NCBI GenBank assembly: GCA_007922305.1
Contig: ML677366.1
Coordinates: 12,027,132 to 12,091,131, forward strand
Direction: 5' to 3'
DNA: 64,000 bases
From: Dermatemys mawii
Lineage: Eukaryota; Chordata; Testudines; Dermatemydidae
Positions 56,985-64,000 of the stretch are shown here, in pieces. The notes beneath the pieces were generated by a model, which worked only from the letters and a program-made list of their open reading frames with translations, was not told the DNA's origin and searched no databases. Numbering within the stretch: the first letter of the stretch is position 1; each line of letters begins with the position of its first letter. A program made the position numbers and the translations under genes.

Positions 56985-57557
56985 GTGAGTTGTGACAACC
57001 AGTTCTTACCCTGAGGCTGTCCAAGATACACTTCCCTGGGCCTATAAGGGAAACTTTACCTTGATCTGGGCAGCGAGCCTTATCTTTGGGAGCTGTTGAT
57101 CAGGAGAACATCTGTCCTATGGATCCTGGCATTCCTGTGTTAGTCACATATAGCCACACAAAAGCCACTTGTTTGGTGTCTGATTTCACAAGTGTGAACT
57201 GTGAGTAGCAATAATAGCCCTCAGCTGCTAGGACAGAGCTGTACCACAATGGCATGGCCTAACTTGGCTCTAGCTGGCTAAACAGAAAGCCATTTGCCCC
57301 TACTAAATCATTCAGTGCAGGCGTCATCTGCAGGACAGCAATGCTTTGGAATGACTTGCTTTAATTAATGTTTTGCATAGCCTGAGAGAGGGGAAGAGGA
57401 TTACGGATCTATTTTACCTTTGTGTTTTCAGTTAAATACTTCCACCCAGTGACCCTCCCCTTATCTCCCCACTCACATTTTTTGATGGATTTTGAGTCCT
57501 CTTGGGCCTAGTGAAGGCTGAACTGCTCTGAATTCCCTTGGGGGATGTCTGCTTAGC

Positions 57558-57750
57558 CAGGGCTGGCTCTAACTTTTTTGCCGCTCCAAGCAAAAAAAGA
57601 AAAGGGGGAGCCAGAGGAGTGAAGCGGTGGGTGGTATGGCCGCAGCGCAGCCACAGGAGCGAAGGGTGGGCGACGTGGCTGGAATGCCGCCCCTTCCAGA
57701 GTGATGCCCCAGGCACCTGCTTGCTATGCTGGTGCCTGCAGCCGGCCCTG
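57558..57750. mobile_element. hAT-like MITE, 193 bp, near-perfect target duplication
   Basis: The element starts CAGGGCTGGCTCTAAC and ends CAGCCGGCCCTG, inverted termini. Flanks TGCTTAGC (57550-57557) and TGCTCAGC (57751-57758) agree at 7 of 8 bases. The interior has an A-rich tract (AAGCAAAAAAAGAAAAGGGG) and GC-rich phrases with several CpGs. Confidence 0.85.
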
Positions 57751-58724
57751 TGCTCAGCAAATTATAACTACCTGCTGATGCTGATTACAGCTACAGGAGT
57801 TACTCCTTTTGGACAGGAGCAGGGGCTTCCATTTTTGATGCTGAAGGTGTTAAGTTATTGATCCTCCCTGGTAACTACGGCTCATGTGTATGAGTGGCCA
57901 CAGTTTGTTATAATAGGCTAATCTCACAAGTCTGGGAAATTGATTCAGACAAGCATTCAAAAGTCTGGCTGCTCCTTCAGACTTCTTGAGTGTATAAAAC
58001 TGTGTTGGGATCTTCTGGGAACACCCTTCCTTGTGGCATGTGGACCCTTCTGATTTTGGTACAGGCTGGATGGGACCCACAAGTGAAGAGAGAGTACCAA
58101 AAAATGAAAAACAATGAGAGAAACTGAACAGAACTTTATCAACCTTCCTAAATCAATTCATTCTGAGTTGGTGCACAAGCTTCGGTGGGCAGATGCTGGA
58201 GGTTGCTTCGATAATCCCCAGCCTGTCACAGTGCTATGAACCATCATGTCATTCATGGTATATCACCTCCAAGGAAGCTGGCGCAATAGCAGCTTATCAG
58301 TTCCATTCGATGGAATAAGACATAACCCCTGAGTGTTCTAGGTCTCTGCAGGCACTGAATGCCCTACTCCTTCCAGGCAGCAAAGGCAAATGGAAGGTGG
58401 ATGGCTTTGTTTGTTTTTTTCCCCTCCCCTTTCACTGCACTTACAGTCTCCAGCAGATGGAGGACTGAGGGAATGTCCGGCCTTTCTTTCTCAAGCATTC
58501 AGGAGGCAACTCTTTAAGGGTGGGTCCTCAGTGGGGAGGACAGAGCTCTGCATGATACCTTCATAAAGTGCCACTTCCTGTGCTCATGTCACCCAGGAAG
58601 AACTCCACCTTACCTGGCACAGAGGAGCTCAGACCTCACTCGGGTGACTTGCTTGAGAGGTGAACCAGGAGATCCTGGTTCTGTTCCTGGCTTTGCCATT
58701 GACTGCATGGCTCTGGGCAAGTCA

Positions 58725-58964
58725 AGGCTTGTCTGGATGACCAGTGAGTGCATGGCAAGTTAGGGTGAAAAGCTATGGCACAGTAGTCTGCGACACGCAA
58801 GAAGTTCCCTGCTGTGCTTTGATCACCTCTGTCTTGGAATGGGGGTAGATAAGTGCACTTGCAGTGTGCGGTAGCAAGGTCCGCACGTCCAGTTAGTGCA
58901 TGGCAGGCTAGTATGCTATAGATCTACAACCAGCTTGCTGAGCACTAACCATCTAAGCAAGCCT
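58725..58964. mobile_element. MITE of 240 bp inserted in a MIR, TCA flanks
   Basis: Termini AGGCTTGTCTGGATG and CATCTAAGCAAGCCT are inverted. TCA occurs on each side (58722-58724 and 58965-58967), suggesting a 3 bp duplication. Internal inverted pair: AGTGAGTGCATGGCAAG and CTTGCTGAGCACTAACC-type phrases. The superfamily is undecided; 3 bp duplications suggest a PIF/Harbinger-like origin. Confidence 0.75.
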
Positions 58965-59017
58965 TCAGTTTGCCTTTGTGTGCCTCTGTTTTCCCAGCTG
59001 TAAAATGGGGGTAATCA

Positions 59018-59130
59018 TAGATGTTAGAGATGGAAAAGACCTATATCTTCTCCATCTCCTTGCCAGCGTAAGATCGGTGCCCATTGTACATTTCCAAGTG
59101 CTTTACTTAGTCTAGTTTCAAGTACTACAG
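59018..59130 (-). mobile_element. CR1-type LINE fragment inserted in a MIR
   Basis: CATAGATGTTAGAGATGGAA, AAGACCTATATCTTCTCCAT and CTCCTTGCCAGCGTAAGATC resemble the reverse complement of the CR1 3' region also seen at 63566. Boundaries are approximate. Confidence 0.55.
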
Positions 59131-59585
59131 TGACTATTCCACAAGCTAACACACACTGTTAGGGGGCATACACAGGAAGGGCTTCTGATACTCAGTGTAT
59201 ATTTTTCCCATCTCTTAATGTCATCCCCCATTCTTGGTGACGTCTTTTATAATTATGTTGTGAGGCTTAATTAATGACAGTCTGTAACATATTTTGAGAT
59301 CTTCAGGTGAAAGGTGATTAGATAAGTGCCTAACTCTATCCATCCACCTGCTTTTGTAGCTTCCAGCTTATTACACAGTGAGAGAATGGAGATGCCAGCG
59401 TTAGGGGGCAGGAAGACATCTCACTTGCATCTTAACGTGGCTTCACCCTTCTGTACCCCCTCTGCTTCAGTGAGATATGTCCAATCCAGGCTCACAATTC
59501 CATCAGAAATAATAGCTGGCAAGGTGAATGATCTCAAAACCTCCAGTTTTCACACCAGTGATGTACTTCTATGTCATCCTCCACT

Positions 59586-59676
59586 GCTTGCATCCGACAA
59601 AGTGGGAATTAGACCACGAAAGCTTATGCTCTAATACTTTAGTTAGTCTTTAAGGTGCCACAGGACTCTTTGTCAG
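59586..59676 (-). mobile_element. Short retroposon copy 2, 91 bp
   Basis: The reverse complement starts CTGACAAAGAGTCCTGTGGC and ends TTTGTCGGATGCAAGC. A perfect 9 bp direct repeat, TCCTCCACT, flanks it (59577-59585 and 59677-59685). It begins at the same point of the family as copy 3. Confidence 0.8.
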
Positions 59677-59734
59677 TCCTCCACTTGGGAGCCATAAATG
59701 AGTCGAGAGCAATGTACTGGGGTTGTTATTCATT

Positions 59735-59990
59735 TGTATTACAGTTGTGCATAGAGGCCCTGACTGAGTTCAGGGCCCAGTGGTGTTAAACCTTGTACAT
59801 GCACGTAGTCAGACATGGTGTCTACCCCGGACTGCTCACAGTTTACATAGACAAGGCAGGCAAAGTGTAAGAGGAGAAACCAAGGCACAGCAGCAAAGTG
59901 ACTTGTGCAGGCTCTCACAGGTTAGTGGTAGAGGTGGGACTAAAACCCAGGCCTCCTGACTCCCAGTCCAGTGCCTGTTCCCTGGGAACA
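59735..59990. repeat. Ancient repeat pieces with MIR-like tail
   Basis: GCATAGAGGCCCTGACTGAG, GACTGCTCACAGTTTACATA and GACAAGGCAGGCAAAGTG belong to the older dispersed element. AAACCAAGGCACAGCAGCAA and ACCCAGGCCTCCTGACTCCC are inverse MIR-like phrases continuing from it. Confidence 0.5.
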
Positions 59991-60037
59991 CACTGCCTGT
60001 TAGGCAGGACTTAGCAGCCCGTGAATGCATCCAAATA

Positions 60038-60155
60038 CCAAATTAGTAGTAGTATTTGCAGTGCTGTAGTGTCTAGGAGCCCTGGTCATGGACTTGATTG
60101 TGCTAGACACTGTACAAACAGAGAACACAAAGATGATCCCTGCCCCAATCTAACC
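60038..60155 (+). repeat. Ancient dispersed repeat fragment
   Basis: GTAGTAGTATTTGCAGTGCT, GTCTAGGAGCCCTGGTCATG and TGCTAGACACTGTACAAACA with ATGATCCCTGCCCCAATC are the best copy in the window of the element seen at 14881, 17728 and 37545. Confidence 0.65.
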
Positions 60156-60984
60156 GCTGTTGGGTCCTACATCTCTCTCAACTTGTCTGTTTCTTTTTCC
60201 ATGGCTCCCCACTGTTTCCTTCATTCCCCTGCTCTCCTGCCATTGTGGGTGCTCTACAGATACTACAATACGGTCTGTGGTATCTAAGCGCTAGTCTGTA
60301 CCAGGATCTCCAACCTGTGCCCTGAGCCTCCATTATTCTCCATGATCTCAGGATTCTGAGTCATGGTGTCATGTATCCATGTGTGGCAGCCTGATACCCT
60401 ACTCCCTGCCGTTCCTGGGCCAGGATTCCTGCCCCCACATCTCACTGTCTCCCCTCCCAGCCCCACGCCCAAAGGGTCAGGAGGAAATAATGCCCTCCTC
60501 TTCTCTTTAGGCGGTTCTTAGAGGAGCCAGCCAGGGCAGTTTAATTGAGCTTAAGCATCCCTGCCTGGCTGTGGCTTTTTAAATGATCAGAGAGATTGCA
60601 AATCTCTCCCCTTCGGAAGCACAGACTTCTGTCAATCTCTCCCTCCCCTGCCCCTTTTGTGCTGGGGATTAATGCTGCTCTAGTCCCCCTGTCTCAGCAT
60701 CTTTCCTTATTTAAGAGAGGATTAATTTTTCTTTGTTGGCAGGGCTTTGAAGCTCCACCTCTCCCCATCTTCCCTTGGTGCCAGAGCATGCATAATACTT
60801 CATAGCCTTCATGGAGATGGATGCCAGTGCGTGGCATTTAAAAAGGGCTCCTGCTAGCAGCCCTGTCACCCCCGTGGCTCCCCGCCATAGCCAGCCCAAT
60901 GGAAGAGCACTCTCATCCCAGCAGGGCACTGCACAATCACACTCCAGAAGCCTCATGCAGTAACAAGACAAGCAGGGCCTCGCT

Positions 60985-61290
60985 GTTTGCTTTGGCTAAT
61001 GTGATCTGAAAGTTACACGCGGCAAATATTCCTCTAACGCAGACATGAGTGCAGTAATGTGATTACACTCCAGCAGCACACGGCCGAGATGGGAAACATC
61101 TCTCCTCTCTCCCCAGCTCTTCATTTCTTTCAGTGCTTTTGCAATCTATCCCCATCCTTCAGCAGTGGAAGGAATCACAGCTCTGGAACTGACTGTAAAT
61201 GAAGTGTGTGTGTGGAGGTGCTTTTCATATAAAAATATAGCTCATCAACAGTCATCACAGCTGAACTTGGCTTTGTTCAAACCCAAAAGA
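60985..61290. promoter_or_regulatory. Candidate conserved noncoding block
   Basis: TTTGGCTAATGTGATCTGAA, GCAGTAATGTGATTACACTC and AATTGCGAGCGTCACAGTG occur with no recognised repeat. The paired TAATGTGAT motifs look like bipartite homeodomain or nuclear-receptor sites. The function is unproven. Confidence 0.2.
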
Positions 61291-61689
61291 AATTGCGAGC
61301 GTCACAGTGCAATTGTTGTTGTGTTTGACTGAATGCACTGGTCTTATACTCTTTCCCAGAGAACAGCAGCCAGGCATGTAGCCAATGAAATGACAGATCT
61401 GATTAATTTTGCTATATTTGTTAAATCAAGTATTAGATGTTCCTTACCAGTGCCTCTCCTAGCTCTCCCCAAGAGATGGGTATTATATCTTTCCATGGGT
61501 AGGGAGCATCTGAATGGCTTTTAAAAAAAATAATTTTAGCTGAAAATGAAACAAAGAAATAAAGAACGAATATAAAGACTCTTATCTGACAGAGAGCGAG
61601 AGCACAGTGTGTGAGACTCATTCTGCAATAGCAGCCATTTTGAACTGGTTAGCAGGGAGTGACCTTGCAGGGAGGCAGTGTAACCCCAT

Positions 61690-61865
61690 TATTGTAAAAT
61701 CTGGGTTTGGAGACCTGGGTTTTATTCGTGGCTCTCCCACTGACTTGCTGTGTGGCCTCTCTGTGCTTTAGCTTCCTCTCCCCGTAAAATGGGGATAATA
61801 ATGCTCTCTTACCTCTGAAGAGCATTTGAGATCTCTGGATGAAAATTATGTACATGTACTTGGTA
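61690..61865 (+). repeat. MIR-like SINE
   Basis: GAGACCTGGGTTTTATTCGT, GGCTCTCCCACTGACTTGCT, CTTCCTCTCCCCGTAAAATG and GGGATAATAATGCTCTCTTA are in MIR order, and ATTTGAGATCTCTGGATGA is the tail. Confidence 0.8.
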
Positions 61866-61907
61866 TATTCTCTCTTCAAAACTGCCTAACTTCCATGTTT
61901 TAAATAG

Positions 61908-61998
61908 TGACAAAGAGTCCTGTGGCACCTTAAAGACTAACTAAAGTATTGAAGCATAATCTTTCGTGGGCTAATACCCACTTTGTCGGATGCATGCA
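61908..61998 (+). mobile_element. Short retroposon copy 3, 91 bp, 11 bp target duplication
   Basis: The copy starts TGACAAAGAGTCCTGTGGCA and ends CTTTGTCGGATGCATGCA. GTTTTAAATAG flanks it perfectly on both sides (61897-61907 and 61999-62009). The duplication of 11 bp and lack of inverted termini indicate retroposition, not cut-and-paste transposition. Confidence 0.85.
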
Positions 61999-63208
61999 GT
62001 TTTAAATAGTTTGCTGTGGTGTGACTTGTTCAAAGGCTACATGCAACACTCCCACAGAAAACCAGCCAAGAACCATGTTAGATTTACAGTTATGTAACTT
62101 AAAATAGGCTGTCTGAACCTTTTCAAAAGTGCTTAAAAAAACCACTTTCATCTGTCACTTGGGGTGAAATCTGTGCTGTAGCCTCAAACTAGATTTATTC
62201 CTGTCAGAGCTGTGCAATCCACCCTGAATCAGGGTCTTCAAGGGAAATTGGAATAGACTTAATTATGGCAGCACCAATGGAGCCTATCTGATCAAGAGAG
62301 ACACAGACAGTGGACTGGTACATAAAATTCCATTTACACACACATTCACACGTGTTTATGTGCAGTGGCAAAGTTACTCACAAGCTCCCTCCCACATGTC
62401 CTGCACACTATGTTGACATCATTGTATGACCGTATACAATCTTGCATCCATGCTTGTGATACTCCCGCAAATAGCGCCCTCCCCCCACAACTCTTGTACA
62501 CTCGCACATTCATTTTCTTGCTCACTGACAACCTTCTCACACTCACAAAGAAGTACTCAGCATTTTGTGTTCTTCCTGGGCTTCTCCAGATGCCACAGTT
62601 CTAGATAAATATTGCTATTTATTATACCTAAATTTAGGGTTATTAATTATATCAGTATAAACCTAATTTATATCACCATAAACAGCAATAATAAATGCTG
62701 CCAAATGCTAATACCCAGTGCTTGCGAACTGTGGCTATGCTTGATGGGTTTTTTCCTCCCCACTTCCCAGAAGCATTAAATTAAAAATGATTCAGCGTTG
62801 CAGGATCATAGATCAAGCTATGGGTGGGAGCTCTCAGGGAAATTCATTTGTTTAAAAAAATACTCCACACCAAACAGCCTGTGGATTCTTTGTGCATGTT
62901 TATCTCTTCATTTCCCCTTCCCATCTCTGCCACTCACAGAGCCCTGCCCGGTTGATGTGGTTAGTATTACCAGTGTGTGGCCAGTCCCTGCCAATCTCCA
63001 ACATTGCCACCCTCTTCTTTCTTTTCCTTTCCTCCTTTTAAACTACCCATCTCTGCTCCCTTCCACCTGCCCCTCTCTTTCCCAGTGTTCTCCTCTCCAG
63101 GTCTTGAATCGAAGAAGCACATGGGCACTCAGTTTTTTGGTGACATCGTCCATTTAAGGAACACAAAGTATTATACAGACGAGTTAGTCCTCCCAACTGT
63201 GTGAGCCA

Positions 63209-63330
63209 GGAAATGTTATCTCCCATTTTAATGGTAGCAAAACTGAGACATGGAGAAGTTAAGTGATTTCTTCCTAGGTCACAGAGTAGGTTCGCGACAG
63301 AGGGCCCAGGAGTCCTGATTTGCTCTTTTA
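63209..63330 (-). repeat. MIR-like SINE
   Basis: TATCTCCCATTTTAATGGTA, GAGACATGGAGAAGTTAAGT and TAGGTCACAGAGTAGGTTCG followed by GGCCCAGGAGTCCTGATTTG are the inverse MIR sequence. Confidence 0.75.
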
Positions 63331-63565
63331 GGTTTTAGCCACAGGTCGTCCTTTCTCTGTTTTAAAAACCCAAACAAACCAAAAATACTGATCTAGCATT
63401 TCACATCCTATAGTTATAGGTTCAGTTGAGGTCTGCTTTAACTGAGGGTGCCATTACTGGTTGGATGCTATTTTATTCAGGCTGCTTTCTCCATCCCAGC
63501 TGAGTTATGACTCTTCACTGATTGTTTAATTGAAGCTAAACCGGCAGAGTTTGAGATCCTAGATA

Positions 63566-63690
63566 ATCATAGAAAAGTAGAGAGGGAAAAGCCCTATTAG
63601 GTCACATCCCAGAGCCAGTGCAGGACTGTTCCCTACTGCACATTTTGTGGGTCTCTAAATATCACAAATGATGGGGCTTCTGCCCTTCCT
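63566..63690 (-). mobile_element. CR1-type LINE fragment
   Basis: TCATAGAAAAGTAGAGAGGG, AAAAGCCCTATTAGGTCACA and GCCAGTGCAGGACTGTTCCC are the reverse complement of a CR1-like 3' region, the same type as 59018. Confidence 0.6.
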
Positions 63691-64000
63691 TTCAGAGCCT
63701 GCCCCTTCGGTTCATAGCAGGGTGCTCGGAAAGGATAACGGAAGCACATCTCCCCTTATTCTTCCCCCTCCTCCCCGCCCAAACTGCCTCCTCTCCTGGC
63801 AGGGGAATTGAAGAGGAATTTATTTCCCTTCATAAAATATTGTATGAGCAAATGGGTGACATGCACTCTGCAAATATATTCTGAAGGGTCCCGGCAGTCG
63901 GCCCATCTATGTTACATGTGCATGAGTGTCAGTGAGCGTGTGATGGAGTGTGGGTTGAGGGAGCTGCTAGGTTTCTGTAGTGCTGGATCACAAAGGGTCG

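Larger units (their letters stand above)
58660..59315 (+). repeat. MIR-like SINE carrying two later insertions
   Basis: The MIR reads in three pieces: 58660-58724 (CTTTGCCATTGACTGCATGG, CTCTGGGCAAGTCA), 58965-59017 (TGCCTCTGTTTTCCCAGCTG, TAAAATGGGGGTAATCAT) and about 59250-59315 (TTGTGAGGCTTAATTAATGA, TTTTGAGATCTTCAGGTGAA, AGGTGATTAGATAAGTGCC). Joined, they give the normal MIR order. The gaps are filled by a MITE and a CR1 fragment. Confidence 0.75.
56985..64000 (+). other. AGBL1: Start of the next AGBL1 intron
   Basis: The intron opens GTGAGTTGTG. I looked for the expected next exon (a NHRCSLSGEDLNRQW-type segment) and did not see it, so the intron runs past the window end. It holds a hAT-like MITE, a nested MIR, two copies of a short retroposon, CR1 fragments and MIR-like copies. 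Positions 60160-61690 and 62010-63200 hold no recognised element apart from a candidate conserved block at 60985-61290. Confidence 0.75.

Noticed and set aside
62798..63204. 119- and 75-codon frames near the right end as extra exons
   Set aside because: No similarity to the carboxypeptidase domain and no phase-compatible acceptor and donor pair.
56985..64000. Expected next AGBL1 exon (NHRCSLSGEDLNRQW-type)
   Set aside because: Not seen in any + strand frame with splice sites; it must lie beyond the window.
1..64000. Prokaryotic-style systems, CRISPR arrays, phage or plasmid modules
   Set aside because: The window is intron-rich vertebrate DNA; no regularly spaced direct repeats with unique spacers and no dense coding regions.

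Overview
This window is vertebrate nuclear DNA, most likely from a turtle (an archosaur relative is possible). It carries one protein-coding gene on the + strand, split into short exons with GT-AG introns. The repeats include CR1 LINE 3' ends with the ATTCTATG-type tail, MIR-like SINEs and many hAT-like MITEs that I recall as abundant in turtle genomes. There is no sign of prokaryotic gene density, operons, CRISPR arrays or phage. The turtle assignment is an inference from remembered repeat families.

The gene is a cytosolic carboxypeptidase (CCP, M14D family), best read as AGBL1 (CCP4); its close paralogue AGTPBP1 (CCP1) is the main alternative. Nine consecutive coding exons are visible: 4209-4325, 5404-6002, 7429-7512, 9163-9249, 9853-10001, 12480-12567, 20860-21004, 23913-24066 and 56804-56984. 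They join in phase with no stop or frameshift to give 1604 nt (534 codons plus 2 nt). They encode an acidic linker, a long fast-evolving Ser/Pro-rich segment, the whole CCP N-domain, and the start of the zinc carboxypeptidase domain with its HPGE zinc-binding motif. The N-terminal part, the start codon and the rest of the catalytic domain lie outside the window. The product is expected to trim glutamates from tubulin and other proteins.

Layout: 1-4208 is upstream intron with repeat-like sequence and a small degenerate minisatellite. 4209-24066 holds eight exons in modest introns. 24067-56803 is one 32.7 kb intron. 56804-56984 is the HPGE exon. 56985-64000 is the start of the next intron.

The introns hold a dense and partly datable record of transposition. 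Examples are a probable solo LTR inside an older repeat, a MIR SINE split by both a MITE and a CR1 piece, a full-length foldback element, a fossil non-LTR reverse transcriptase whose YxDD motif has decayed, and three copies of a short retroposon with perfect 7, 9 and 11 bp target duplications. A few AT-rich, motif-dense intronic stretches look like candidate conserved enhancers. I did not find a convincing undescribed gene system.
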